In this document: piece after piece, positions 1-9,237 of the stretch
Layout: each line of letters starts with the position of its first letter
Position numbering within the stretch: the first letter of the stretch is position 1
Origin: Alphaproteobacteria bacterium
GTDB lineage: Bacteria > Pseudomonadota > Alphaproteobacteria > Rhodospirillales > Magnetospirillaceae
DNA: 34,373 nucleotides
Direction: 5' to 3'
Assembly (NCBI GenBank): GCA_015232025.1
Contig: JADGAL010000008.1
Coordinates: forward strand, 1-34,373
Notes under the pieces: model-generated
Database searches by the model: none
Seen by the model: the letters and a program-made list of their open reading frames with translations, nothing else
Told to the model about the DNA's origin: nothing
Position numbers and translations under genes: made by a program

Positions 1-1657
1 CGTAGCTTTCCAACGCCGCCACGGCGCGGAACACCTCGCGCCGCCCGTCGTCGCGCTCCATGGCGCACAGCAGGTCGTCGACCAGCCGGAACAGGTATTT
101 GTGATGCTCGTCGATGCGGTCGATGCCGACGCTGCAATCATCGGTCCAGCCGGGCACGTTTTCGTCGGTGGCCAGGATGCGCTCGCGCGGGTCGATCAGG
201 TTGTCGTCGAGCACCGTCTTGATGCGGATGATCTCGGGCAGCGCGGTCTGGAAGGCCGCGACCAGCGTGGGATCGAAGTGCTGGCCGGCCTGCTCGCCGA
301 TCAGCGCCGCCGCCTTCTCGACCGTCCAGGCGGCCTTGTAGGGGCGTTCGGTGGTCAGCGCGTCGAACACGTCGGCGATGGCGCAGATGCGGCCCCACAG
401 CGGGATGGCCTCGCCGGCCATGCCGGCCGGGTAGCCGGTGCCGTCCCATTTCTCGTGGTGGGTGCCGGCGATGATGCGGGCCTGCTCGACCAGCGGATCG
501 TCGCCTTGCAGCATTTCGGCGCCGACCGCCGCGTGGCCCTTGATGATGTCGAACTCTTCGGGCGTCAGGCGGCCGTTCTTGAGAAGAACCGCGTCGGGAA
601 TCACCAGCTTGCCGATGTCGTGGAGCGTGGCCGCCGTGCGCAGCAGATCCCGGTCCTCGGCGCTCAGGCCGATGACCCGCCCGATCAGGGTGCAGTACTG
701 GGCGACCCGCTGGACATGCATGCCGGTGCCGGGGTCGCGCCGCTCGGCGGTCTCGCCCAGGCGGGTGAGCATCTCCATGCGGGTTTCCTGGATTTCCAGC
801 CGCTTGAGGTCGAGCGCCGTTTCCAAGATCACCTTGGCGACCACCTCGGAGAGCGTCTCGGCCAACTCCTGCACGAACTGGACCTCGGCCGGCTCGGGTT
901 CGTGATCGGCCGGCGGAAACAGCAGCAGCACGCCCAGCAGGCGATCCTCGGCCAGCAGCGGCAGGGCGTAGCGGCCCGCCGCGACCTCGGAATCGCCCGC
1001 CAGGACGGCTTCCTCGATGGCGCTTAGGCCGCGCCGCAGTTGGGCGACCTCGTCATCCGAAACGCCCAGCCGGCTGCCCAGCGAATAGTCGCCGGACGAG
1101 GTCCGCAGGAACAGGCAGGCCGCCGGCCTGAGCGCCAGCCAGGGCACCATGTCGACCACGTCGAGCAGCACCTGCAGGTGTTCGGCCAGATTGCGGCTGG
1201 TCAGGCTGGTGGACAGCAGCGCGTTGAGCACCGCCTTGCCCTCGAGGGCGCGAACCATCGCCTCCTCGCCCTGACGCCGGATGTCGGCCTCGCGATCGGC
1301 CCGTTCGCGCTCGCGCTCGAATCCTTTCTCGAGCCGCGCCCGCTCGATCAGGCGCGCCACGCGGGCGCGCAGCACGGCCGGCGGCGTCGGCAGGGCGACG
1401 AAATCGGCGGCGCCGGCCTCGAAACAGGCCTCCTCGCGTTCCGCGTCGCCCAGCACCAGCACGGGGACCGCCGGCAGGGCGGCGATCTCGGCCAGGGCGT
1501 CGGACCCGGTCAGGCGCAGCACCGCGACCAAGGGTGCCGTGGCCGGCCGCGAGGCGGGATCGAGCGCTTCCACGACCGGAAGCGGCCAATCACCGCCGGG
1601 CGACAACGGTTGCCCTATGAACATGATGAATTCGGCACTTTCGGATAACGCGTTCAT
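1..1657 (-). CDS. HD-GYP domain phosphodiesterase-type protein: degenerate N-terminal receiver, GAF-like region, HD-GYP, C-terminal hemerythrin-like domain (truncated by window edge)
   Basis: Manual reverse-strand translation from ATG at 1657 (MNALSESAEFIMFIGQPLSPGG...) is open to base 1 and absent from the ORF track because it has no stop in the window. Contains LLRTAATLHDIGKLVIPD, THHEKWDGTGYPAGMAGEAIPLWGRICAIADVFDALTTERPYK (HD-GYP), then in the same frame VPGWTDDCSVGIDRIDEHHKYLFRLVDDLL (hemerythrin-like). Confidence 0.9.
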   Translation of the reverse strand, partial: MNALSESAEFIMFIGQPLSPGGDWPLPVVEALDPASRPATAPLVAVLRLTGSDALAEIAALPAVPVLVLGDAEREEACFEAGAADFVALPTPPAVLRARVARLIERARLEKGFERERERADREADIRRQGEEAMVRALEGKAVLNALLSTSLTSRNLAEHLQVLLDVVDMVPWLALRPAACLFLRTSSGDYSLGSRLGVSDDEVAQLRRGLSAIEEAVLAGDSEVAAGRYALPLLAEDRLLGVLLLFPPADHEPEPAEVQFVQELAETLSEVVAKVILETALDLKRLEIQETRMEMLTRLGETAERRDPGTGMHVQRVAQYCTLIGRVIGLSAEDRDLLRTAATLHDIGKLVIPDAVLLKNGRLTPEEFDIIKGHAAVGAEMLQGDDPLVEQARIIAGTHHEKWDGTGYPAGMAGEAIPLWGRICAIADVFDALTTERPYKAAWTVEKAAALIGEQAGQHFDPTLVAAFQTALPEIIRIKTVLDDNLIDPRERILATDENVPGWTDDCSVGIDRIDEHHKYLFRLVDDLLCAMERDDGRREVFRAVAALESY

Positions 1658-1922
1658 GCGCGGAAACGGCTCATTTTGAGGTTGCACAAGGAACTTCGGG
1701 CGGTCTAACCCATGAGCAGACCATAACAAGCGCTTGCAATTCCGACAATGATTTCCGGGTTACTTTGGGACCGCCAAGCGTCCCGGACCGCGACCATGAT
1801 CCGGGTCCCCCTCGACGGAAGTCTCGAAACGGCGCCATCACGGCATTTCGGGCTCGGCCGGTTGCATGACCGGGGGGCGTGGCCCATTTGTTCAGAACGT
1901 CAGTCACCTTGGGAGAGCCCCG

Positions 1923-2399
1923 ATGCGTTCGCCGGTCCCCGTCCGCCGCGGCCTTGACGTCGTGGCGCCGTTCACCGTGTATCGCGCCATCGGGCGCCGC
2001 CCCAGCGGGGTTTACGTCGACGAGGAGCGCCGCGCCGCCCAAAGCGGCGGCCACCAGCTTTGGGACCTGGTCTTCGAGGTCTATGAAACGCAGCCGGGCG
2101 ACCAGTTGCAGGACCGTCAGGGCTGCATCATGCTGGTGACCCGCAACGGCGAATCGCAGCCGGTCCAGTTGACCCCGCCCGAGGCGCGGTCGGTGGGCAC
2201 CGCCTTCACCCATGCCGGCCGCACCTTGGCGGCCGATTGGGCGCTGGTCGAGAGCCTGCTCGCCGAGGGCCGGCTTGCGCCGGCCAGCGTTCGACGGACC
2301 ACCCAGGCTCCGTTCAATCCGGCGGAGGTGAAGTTCGAGGAGGACCACCCCTTGGTGACCGTGACGGCCACCCAGCGGCAGGATGGCCCGGTCGCTTAG
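1923..2399 (+). CDS. hypothetical protein
   Basis: ORF from ATG 1923 ([40 protein letters not shown]...), preceded by GGGAGAG; convergent with infA and overlapping its stop by 4 bp. Confidence 0.65.
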   Translation: MRSPVPVRRGLDVVAPFTVYRAIGRRPSGVYVDEERRAAQSGGHQLWDLVFEVYETQPGDQLQDRQGCIMLVTRNGESQPVQLTPPEARSVGTAFTHAGRTLAADWALVESLLAEGRLAPASVRRTTQAPFNPAEVKFEEDHPLVTVTATQRQDGPVA

Positions 2400-2677
2400 C
2401 GGCGACGCACCGGCGGGCGCTGCACGCGAGCGGCGGCGGCGGCGGCGGCGGCCTTCTCGTCCTTGTGGCGGTAATTGATTCGCGCCTTGGTCAGGTCGTA
2501 GGGCGTCATCTCGACGGTGACGCGGTCGCCGACCAGGATGCGGATGCGGTTCTTCTTCATGCGGCCGGACGCGTAGGCCATCACTTCATGGCCGGTGTCC
2601 AGCTTCACGCGAAAGCGGGCGTCGGGCAGCACTTCGCTGACCACGCCGTCGAACTCGATGAGATCTTCCTTTGCCAA
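2396..2677 (-). CDS. infA: translation initiation factor IF-1
   Basis: (M)[73 protein letters not shown] matches the IF-1 family; TTG start at 2677, alternative in-frame TTG at 2704; Ala-rich C-terminal tail. Confidence 0.95.
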   Translation of the reverse strand: MAKEDLIEFDGVVSEVLPDARFRVKLDTGHEVMAYASGRMKKNRIRILVGDRVTVEMTPYDLTKARINYRHKDEKAAAAAAAARVQRPPVRRR

Positions 2678-2734
2678 GCCATCCTCGCAACGAGGCGCCC
2701 CCAAGCCATCCTCGGCGGGAGCGCAATCCTTCCA

Positions 2735-2774
2735 GAAAAAGCGGCCCGGGGGCGGCGGACCGCCCCCAGCGCTC
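2735..2774 (-). terminator. Rho-independent terminator downstream of the cold-shock gene
   Basis: On the minus strand: GGGGGCGG-TCCG-CCGCCCCC stem-loop followed by GGGCCGCTTTTT, immediately after the CDS stop at 2780. Confidence 0.8.
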
Positions 2775-2779
2775 CGGTG

Positions 2780-2986
2780 TCAGAGCGCCTTGAGGCCCAC
2801 GGCGGCAGTCTTGCCGTTCTTGCCGCGCTCGAGTTCGTAAGAGAGCTTCTGGCCCTCGCGCAGGCCCGTCATCCCGGCGCGCTCGACGGCCGAAATGTGG
2901 ACGAAAACGTCGGCGGACTGGTCATCCGGCTGGATGAAGCCATAGCCCTTGGTGGCGTTGAACCATTTTACGGTGCCAGTGGACAT
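2780..2986 (-). CDS. CspA-family cold-shock protein
   Basis: [71 protein letters not shown]1/RNP2 motifs KGYGFI and VFVHI. Confidence 0.97.
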   Translation of the reverse strand: MSTGTVKWFNATKGYGFIQPDDQSADVFVHISAVERAGMTGLREGQKLSYELERGKNGKTAAVGLKAL

Positions 2987-3292
2987 GGGTCTCCTCTCGA
3001 CTGGCGGTTGCCCGACCGCGATATCGCGGCGGTGCATCAAATTGCCCGGACGAAGACCAGAACGGCACCGATACGCGCAGTCGGGGACGGAACCAAGCAA
3101 GTTCGACCCCGAGAAGATGGACTTCGGCCGCCGCAATGGCAAGTGCCACGTCATCGAAAATCCGCATCTCGCCATCCAATGGGCATTCGTTGGACGTTGT
3201 CGCTGGCGCGCCAAACAACTATTCTGCCTTTGGGACAGGCTGGAGTCCGTCGGGACCGGACATTGGGCAAGCCAGCCTCGGCGGGGGTCTTG

Positions 3293-5152
3293 ATGAAATT
3301 GAATGCCAAAGTGACCGTATTTTTCGCGGCGATCGCCATTGGGCTGATCGCCATTTTGATCACGATCAGCCTTTATGCGTTCCGGACCTTCTCCGTCGCC
3401 TCGTCGACCGAGCACATCCGGACCACGGCCGAGATCGTGCGGGTGCATCTGACCGAGTCGATGATCAACGGCGTCATCGACAAGCGCGAGAGCTTCCTGC
3501 GCCGCCTGATGGACGTCAAAGGCCTGCACTCGGCCCGCGTCGTGCGCGCCCCCCTGGTCGAGGAGCAGTACGGCAAGGGCCTCGAGGCCGAATCGGTCAG
3601 CGACGAGATCGAGAAGCAGGTCCTCGCCGACGCCAAGCCGCAATACGACATCATCGAGGTCGAGGGCGACACGCTGATTCGCGGCACCATTCCCTTCGTC
3701 GCCACCGACCGCGGCTCGCCCAACTGCCTGCAGTGCCACACGGTGCCGGAAGGCAGCGTGCTGGGCGCCGTCACCATGCAGGTGTCGATCGGCAATCTGA
3801 AGCGCCAAGCCATCCTGACCGTGCTGGGCATGGTGGGAACGGTGGCCGCCTTCGCGGGCATCGCCTTCTTCCTGATCCGCCGCCTGATCCAACCGATCGC
3901 CCTGACCGCCGCCAATGTCGAAGAGGCGGTGCAGCGCGCCCTGCGCGGCGACTTCAAGGGCAACGTGCAGCAGATCAGCAATGACGAGATCGGCGAGATC
4001 GCCCGCGACATGAACCGCCTGCTGGGCTTCCTCGACGACGGACTCAGCCGGATCGCCGGCAACGTGGCGCGGCTGACCAACCGCCTGCCCACGCCGGGCG
4101 AGAACCAGTTGAACGCCACGATCGAAATGGTCGACGGCCTGACCCGCGCCGCCCATTTCAAGCAGTCGATCGAAGAGGACGAGACCAAGCTGGAAATCCA
4201 CACTCGCCTCGTCCGCGTCCTGGGCGACGAGTTCTCGGTCGACGAGTTCAGCCTCTACGAGATGGTGCCCAACAAGAACCAGATGGTGCCGCTTTACGTG
4301 GACGGCCAGGGCGAAGCCTCGTGCCGTTGGTGCGACCCGCAAATCCTGGTGCGCAGCGAGGCCTGCCGCGCCCGCCGCACCGGCCACATCGTCGACGGCG
4401 TCGCCAATCCCAACATCTGCTACTCGTTCCAGCCCGACGCCAACAAGGGGCCGCGCAGCCACATCTGCCTGCCGATTCTGCAATCGGGGGCGGTCGGCAA
4501 CGTGTTGCAACTGGTCGTGCGGCCGGGCGCCGAGAACATGATGCAGTCCCTGGTCCCCTTCATCAATTTCTACCTGCGCGAGGCGGCGCCGGTCCTCGAG
4601 ACCAAGAAGCTGATGGAGACCCTGCGCGAATCGAGCCTCACCGATCCGATGACCGGACTGAACAACCGCCGCTTCCTCGAGGAATATGTCGACACCCTGG
4701 TCGCCAACGTCCAGCGCCGCCAAGCCCGTCTGGCGGTGATGATGCTCGACCTCGACTATTTCAAGATGGTCAACGACACCTATGGCCACGACGCCGGCGA
4801 TCTGGTCATCAAGGCGCTGGCCAAGGTCCTGCGCCAAGCGGTGCGCGCCTCGGACCTGGTGATCCGCTATGGCGGCGAGGAGTTCCTGGTGATCCTGCTC
4901 GACAGCTCGCCCGAGGCCGCCGACGCGGTGGCCGAGAAAATCCGCTCGACCGTCGAGGCCTTGGACATCGTGGCCGGCGGCGTGGTGCTGAAAAAGACCA
5001 TCTCGATCGGTCTGGCCGACTTCCCCGGCGACAGCGAGACCTTCTGGCAAGCCGTCAAATTCGCCGACGTCGCCCTGTACCAAGCCAAGGAAACCGGCCG
5101 CAACCGGGTCATCCGCTTCGACAAGACGATGTGGGGTGATCAGAAGTATTAA
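3293..5152 (+). CDS. Membrane-bound diguanylate cyclase with periplasmic CxxCH (heme c-type) sensor region, HAMP and GGDEF (GGEEF)
   Basis: N-terminal TM, periplasmic [25 protein letters not shown], second TM, HAMP-like linker, central ligand/GAF-like region, [18 protein letters not shown]...[13 protein letters not shown]. Confidence 0.93.
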   Translation: MKLNAKVTVFFAAIAIGLIAILITISLYAFRTFSVASSTEHIRTTAEIVRVHLTESMINGVIDKRESFLRRLMDVKGLHSARVVRAPLVEEQYGKGLEAESVSDEIEKQVLADAKPQYDIIEVEGDTLIRGTIPFVATDRGSPNCLQCHTVPEGSVLGAVTMQVSIGNLKRQAILTVLGMVGTVAAFAGIAFFLIRRLIQPIALTAANVEEAVQRALRGDFKGNVQQISNDEIGEIARDMNRLLGFLDDGLSRIAGNVARLTNRLPTPGENQLNATIEMVDGLTRAAHFKQSIEEDETKLEIHTRLVRVLGDEFSVDEFSLYEMVPNKNQMVPLYVDGQGEASCRWCDPQILVRSEACRARRTGHIVDGVANPNICYSFQPDANKGPRSHICLPILQSGAVGNVLQLVVRPGAENMMQSLVPFINFYLREAAPVLETKKLMETLRESSLTDPMTGLNNRRFLEEYVDTLVANVQRRQARLAVMMLDLDYFKMVNDTYGHDAGDLVIKALAKVLRQAVRASDLVIRYGGEEFLVILLDSSPEAADAVAEKIRSTVEALDIVAGGVVLKKTISIGLADFPGDSETFWQAVKFADVALYQAKETGRNRVIRFDKTMWGDQKY

Positions 5153-5163
5153 GGACTGGGGCG

Positions 5164-5313
5164 ATGATCAAGGACATCGGCTTCGAGAAGACCAGCGGAT
5201 GGGGAAACACCAAGGTCACCAAGGACACCAAGGGAGCGGCGATTCGCCGGTACAGCCCCGCTCCCTTGGTGACTCTTGGTGTCCTTGGCGCCTTGGTGGT
5301 GAAACTTTTTTAA
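5164..5313 (+). CDS. possible 49-aa small protein ([49 protein letters not shown]) encoded across a palindromic repeat
   Basis: ATG at 5164 with AAGGA about 8 nt upstream and an uninterrupted frame to TAA 5311-5313; hydrophobic C-terminus. May be a by-product of the repeat. Confidence 0.3.
   Translation: MIKDIGFEKTSGWGNTKVTKDTKGAAIRRYSPAPLVTLGVLGALVVKLF
5208..5311 (+). repeat. Large inverted repeat built of about 9-nt CACCAAGGN units, ending in a T run (possible terminator)
   Basis: Left arm CACCAAGGTCACCAAGGACACCAAGGGAGCGG, right arm CCGCTCCCTTGGTGACTCTTGGTGTCCTTGGCGCCTTGGTGGTG, followed by AAACTTTTTT. Confidence 0.8.
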
Positions 5314-5343
5314 GTCGATCGGCGTCCCAGGCGTCGCCAGTAG

Positions 5344-5916
5344 TCACCGACTCATCGCGTGGTATTCGGGATTGGGCATCATGTCCAGCCCGTGCGCCAT
5401 GCGGTTGGTGTAGTTGAAGAACGCCACCACGTCGCAGACGTCGAAGATGTCGTTCTCGGCGAGACCCGCGTCACGCAGGGCTTGGCGGTCGGGCTCGCCG
5501 ATGTCGTGGGGGGTTTCGGTCAGCTTCCAGGCGAAATCGAGCATGGCGCGCTGGCGGGCCGACAGTTCGGCGACGCGGTAGTTCATCACCATCATCTCGC
5601 CGAGTTGCGGATCGTTGGAAAGCTGGCGCACCGCTTGGCCGTGCGCGACGAGGCAGTAATAGCAGCGGTTGGCCGACGAGACGACCACCGCGATCATCTC
5701 GCGTTCGAGCTTCGACAGACCCGATTCGCCCAGCATCAACTCGTTGTAAAAGCGCGTGAAGGTACGGAACTTGCCCGGACGCCCGGTGAACGAGCGCAGC
5801 ACATAGGGCACCATGCCCAGCTTCTCCTCGCATTTGGCGAGGTAGGCCTTGACGTCGTCGTCCAGCGTCTCGGGTTCGGGCAGCGGGATGCGGACGATGT
5901 GATCGGGCTGGGGCAT
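5344..5916 (-). CDS. Peroxidase-related / AhpD-like carboxymuconolactone decarboxylase family protein
   Basis: KLEREMIAVVVSSANRCYYCLVAHGQAVRQL contains the AhpD-type CxxC..H active-site motif. Confidence 0.88.
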   Translation of the reverse strand: MPQPDHIVRIPLPEPETLDDDVKAYLAKCEEKLGMVPYVLRSFTGRPGKFRTFTRFYNELMLGESGLSKLEREMIAVVVSSANRCYYCLVAHGQAVRQLSNDPQLGEMMVMNYRVAELSARQRAMLDFAWKLTETPHDIGEPDRQALRDAGLAENDIFDVCDVVAFFNYTNRMAHGLDMMPNPEYHAMSR

Positions 5917-5931
5917 CGGAAGCGTTCTCCT

Positions 5932-7017
5932 TCAACCGCACTGGGCGCGGTGGCGCAGCAGGTGGTCGGCCAGGGTGACCGCCACCATCGCCTCGGCGAC
6001 CGGCACGGCGCGGATGCCGACGCAGGGGTCGTGGCGGCCCTTGGTGACCACCTCGACGTCGTTGCCGTGGATGTCGACGGTGCGGCGCGGCACCAGGATC
6101 GAGCTGGTCGGCTTGACGGCGAGGCGGACCACCACCGGCTGGCCGGTCGAGATGCCGCCCAGGATGCCACCCGCGTGATTGGACAGGAAGGTGGGCTGGC
6201 CGCCGGACATCCGCATCTCGTCGGCCGCCTGCGATCCGGTGAGCGACGCGACGTCCATGCCGTCGCCGATCTCGACGCCCTTGACCGCGTTGATGCTCAT
6301 CAGCGCCTTGGCGAGGTCGGCGTCCAGCTTGTCGTAGACGGGATCGCCCAGGCCGGGCGGCACGCCCTCGGCCACCACCTCGACCACCGCGCCGATCGAA
6401 TCGCCCTGTTTGCGAATCGCGTCCAGCGCCTCGGCCCAGCGCTCGGCGGCTTCGGGATCGGGGCAGAACAGCGGATTGTCGAGCACCGCCTCCCAGTCCC
6501 ACTTGGCGCGGTCGACGCCGTGCGGTCCCATTTGCACCATGGCGCCGCGAATGCTGACGCCGCGGCCGCCGACCACGCTGTCGAGCACGCGCCGCGCCAC
6601 CGCGCCGGCCGCCACCCGCATCGCCGTCTCGCGCGCCGATGAGCGCCCGCCGCCGCGATGATCGCGGACGCCGTATTTGCGCCAATAGGCGTAATCGGCG
6701 TGGCCGGGCCGAAAACGCTCGGCGATCTCGTCGTAATCCTTCGAGCGCTGATCGGTGTTCTCGATCAGGAGACCGATCGAGGTGCCGGTGGTGCGCCCCT
6801 CGAAAACGCCGGAGAGGATCTTGACGACATCGCCCTCGCGCCGCTGCGTGGTGAAGCGCGACTGCCCCGGCCGCCTGCGGTCGAGCCAGGGCTGGATGTC
6901 GGACTCGGACAGCCCGATGCGGGGCGGAACCCCGTCGATCACGCAGCCGATCGCCGGCCCATGGCTCTCGCCGAAGGTGGTGAAGCGGAAGACCTGCCCG
7001 AAACCGTTGCCCGCCAT
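5932..7017 (-). CDS. aroC: Chorismate synthase
   Basis: [87 protein letters not shown]...[20 protein letters not shown]. Confidence 0.98.
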   Translation of the reverse strand: MAGNGFGQVFRFTTFGESHGPAIGCVIDGVPPRIGLSESDIQPWLDRRRPGQSRFTTQRREGDVVKILSGVFEGRTTGTSIGLLIENTDQRSKDYDEIAERFRPGHADYAYWRKYGVRDHRGGGRSSARETAMRVAAGAVARRVLDSVVGGRGVSIRGAMVQMGPHGVDRAKWDWEAVLDNPLFCPDPEAAERWAEALDAIRKQGDSIGAVVEVVAEGVPPGLGDPVYDKLDADLAKALMSINAVKGVEIGDGMDVASLTGSQAADEMRMSGGQPTFLSNHAGGILGGISTGQPVVVRLAVKPTSSILVPRRTVDIHGNDVEVVTKGRHDPCVGIRAVPVAEAMVAVTLADHLLRHRAQCG

Positions 7018-7024
7018 GCCCCGG

Positions 7025-7843
7025 TCAGTCCTTGACCACCGAGATGTCGGGCGCGTCGACCGCCTTCATCCCGACCACGTGATAGCCGCAATCGACGTGA
7101 TGCACCTCGCCCGAGACGCCCGACGACAGATCCGACAGGAGGTAAAGCCCGGCGCCGCCGATGTCGTCGAGGGTCACATTGCGCTTGAGCGGCGAATTGT
7201 ACTGGTTCCACTTCAGGATATAGCGGAAATCGCCGATCCCCGAGGCGGCCAGCGTCTTGATCGGCCCGGCCGAAAGGGCGTTGACGCGAATGTTGTCGCC
7301 CCCCAGATCGACGGCCAGGTAACGCACGCTGGCCTCGAGCGCCGCCTTGGCCACCCCCATCACGTTATAGTGCGGCATCACCCGTTCCGCGCCATAATAG
7401 GTCAGCGTCAGCAGGCTGCCGCCATCGGGCATCATCGCGCTGGCCCGACGGCACAGCGACGTGAAGGAAAAGCACGAGATGTTCATGGTGCGCGCGAAAT
7501 TGTCGGCGGTCGTGTCGACATACTTGCCCTTCAGCTCTTCCTTGTCGGAGTAGGCGATGGCATGAACCAGGAAATCGAGCTTGCCCCACTTCTCGGCGAG
7601 CGTCGCGAAGACCGAATCGATGCTGGCCTCGTCGCCGACGTCGCACGGCATCACCGCGGTCGAGCCGAGTTGTTCGGCCAGCGGGCGGACCCGCTTCTCC
7701 AACGCGTCGCCCTGGAAGGTGAACGCCAGTTCCGCCCCGTGTTCGCGAGCCGCCTTGGCGATTCCCCAGGCGATGGAACGGTCGTTGGCGAGACCCATGA
7801 TCAAGCCCTTCTTGCCGGCCATCAAGGAGTTCTGCACTGTCAT
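7025..7843 (-). CDS. fabI: Enoyl-[acyl-carrier-protein] reductase (NADH)
   Basis: [44 protein letters not shown]...[19 protein letters not shown]; start placed at ATG 7843. Confidence 0.96.
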   Translation of the reverse strand: MTVQNSLMAGKKGLIMGLANDRSIAWGIAKAAREHGAELAFTFQGDALEKRVRPLAEQLGSTAVMPCDVGDEASIDSVFATLAEKWGKLDFLVHAIAYSDKEELKGKYVDTTADNFARTMNISCFSFTSLCRRASAMMPDGGSLLTLTYYGAERVMPHYNVMGVAKAALEASVRYLAVDLGGDNIRVNALSAGPIKTLAASGIGDFRYILKWNQYNSPLKRNVTLDDIGGAGLYLLSDLSSGVSGEVHHVDCGYHVVGMKAVDAPDISVVKD

Positions 7844-7911
7844 CTGGTCCTCGCTTCGGGGAATTTCGCGGGCCGCATCGTACACCAAAGCCCAAGGAGG
7901 GCAAATACGCC

Positions 7912-9234
7912 ATGGGCGCCCCAACGATGATGGCGCTGTTCGCCAAGGGCCGCGCCTCGCTGTCGCGGCTTGGCGAGCCGATGGCCGAATTGCGCCGATT
8001 CGCGCCCTATGTGCTGCGCCGCTTCGGCCATGACGACGTGATGAGCATGGCCTCGGCCCTGTCCTACACCTCGCTTCTGGCCATGGTGCCCTTGCTGGCC
8101 ATCGCGCTGGCCATGCTGACCGCCTTTCCGGTGTTCGATCCGGTGCGCGAGCAGTTGCAGGCGCTGGTCTTCCAGTATTTCGTCCCGGCGGTGGGCGAGG
8201 CGGTGCAGTCGCAGATCTCGGGCTTCGTCGAGAACGCCGGCAAGTTGACCGCCGTCGGCATCGTCGGCCTGGCGGTCACCGCCGTCATGCTGCTGGTCAC
8301 CATCGAATCGTCGTTCAACCTGATCTTCCGGGTGCGCACCTCGCGCTCGGCGGTGTCGCGGCTGCTGGTCTATTGGACGGCGCTGACGCTGGGGCCGCTG
8401 CTGATCGGCGCCAGCTTTTCGCTGTCGGGCTATCTGACCGCCGCCCGGCGCTGGGCCGAGGGCGAGGGCCTGAGCGGCCTGACCGTCGCCCTGGCCGGCG
8501 TCATGCCCACCCTTCTGATGGGCATGGCCTTCGGCCTGCTTTATCTGGCCGTGCCCAACCGCCCGGTGAAGATGGCGCACGCCGCGCTGGGCGGCGTCAC
8601 GGCGGCGCTGATCTTCGCCGGTTTGCGCGCCGCCTTCGCCATCTATGTGGGCAGCGCGCGGGCCTACGAATCGGTCTATGGCGCCTTGTCGGCGGTGCCC
8701 TTGTTCCTGATCTGGATGTGGCTGTCCTGGCTGGCCGTGCTGATGGGCGCCGAGGTCACCGCCGCCCTGCCCGAATGGATCACCGGCCGCCACGACCACG
8801 CCACCCCCCTGCCCGCCCGCCGACGCGTCAATCTGGCGTTGGAGGTGCTGTCGGTGCTGCATCAGGCGGCCCAGCGCGGCCTGGGCGGCACCCAGCGGCG
8901 CGACCTGCTCGACCACACCGCGGCGGCCGAGGCCGCCCTGCTGGGCGTTCTCGACCGGCTGTGCGCCGCCGGCTGGGTCACCCGGCTGGAGGACGGCCGG
9001 CGCTACCTGCTGTCGCGCGACCTGGCCGCCGTGACCCTGCACGATCTGGCGCGCGCCCTCGATCTCGGCATGGACCACGAGGAGACCGGCCCCCAGACCG
9101 GCTGGCGCCAAAAGGCGGCGATTCGCCTGGCCCAAGCCGCCGACCTGGAGCGCGAGGCGCTGTCCACCTCGATCCGCGACCTGCTCGACGAGTTGGGTCC
9201 GATGGAATCCGGGCGCGAGCGGAAGCGGGCTTGA
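7912..9234 (+). CDS. YihY/BrkB-family inner membrane protein
   Basis: VMSMASALSYTSLLAMVPLLAIALAMLTAFPVF...FNLIFRVRTSRSAVSRLLVYWTALTLGPLLIGASFSLSGYL is typical of YihY/BrkB; C-terminal winged-helix-like tail. Confidence 0.93.
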   Translation: MGAPTMMALFAKGRASLSRLGEPMAELRRFAPYVLRRFGHDDVMSMASALSYTSLLAMVPLLAIALAMLTAFPVFDPVREQLQALVFQYFVPAVGEAVQSQISGFVENAGKLTAVGIVGLAVTAVMLLVTIESSFNLIFRVRTSRSAVSRLLVYWTALTLGPLLIGASFSLSGYLTAARRWAEGEGLSGLTVALAGVMPTLLMGMAFGLLYLAVPNRPVKMAHAALGGVTAALIFAGLRAAFAIYVGSARAYESVYGALSAVPLFLIWMWLSWLAVLMGAEVTAALPEWITGRHDHATPLPARRRVNLALEVLSVLHQAAQRGLGGTQRRDLLDHTAAAEAALLGVLDRLCAAGWVTRLEDGRRYLLSRDLAAVTLHDLARALDLGMDHEETGPQTGWRQKAAIRLAQAADLEREALSTSIRDLLDELGPMESGRERKRA

Positions 9235-9237
9235 CGG

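Noticed and set aside
101-1027. 308-aa plus-strand ORF
   Set aside because: Mirror frame of the HD-GYP/hemerythrin gene; no recognisable motifs.
2237-3292. N-terminal extension of the 971-aa ORF preceding the diguanylate cyclase
   Set aside because: Runs antisense through infA and cspA; real start is ATG 3293 just before the TM helix.
2780-5083. 767-aa minus-strand ORF opposite the diguanylate cyclase
   Set aside because: Low-complexity His/Asp/Gln-rich translation typical of antisense frames in GC-rich DNA; only its last 68 codons (cold-shock protein) are real.
5136-5417. 93-aa plus-strand ORF over the palindromic repeat
   Set aside because: Different frame from the 49-aa ORF, begins inside the cyclase stop region and continues antisense into the AhpD-like gene.
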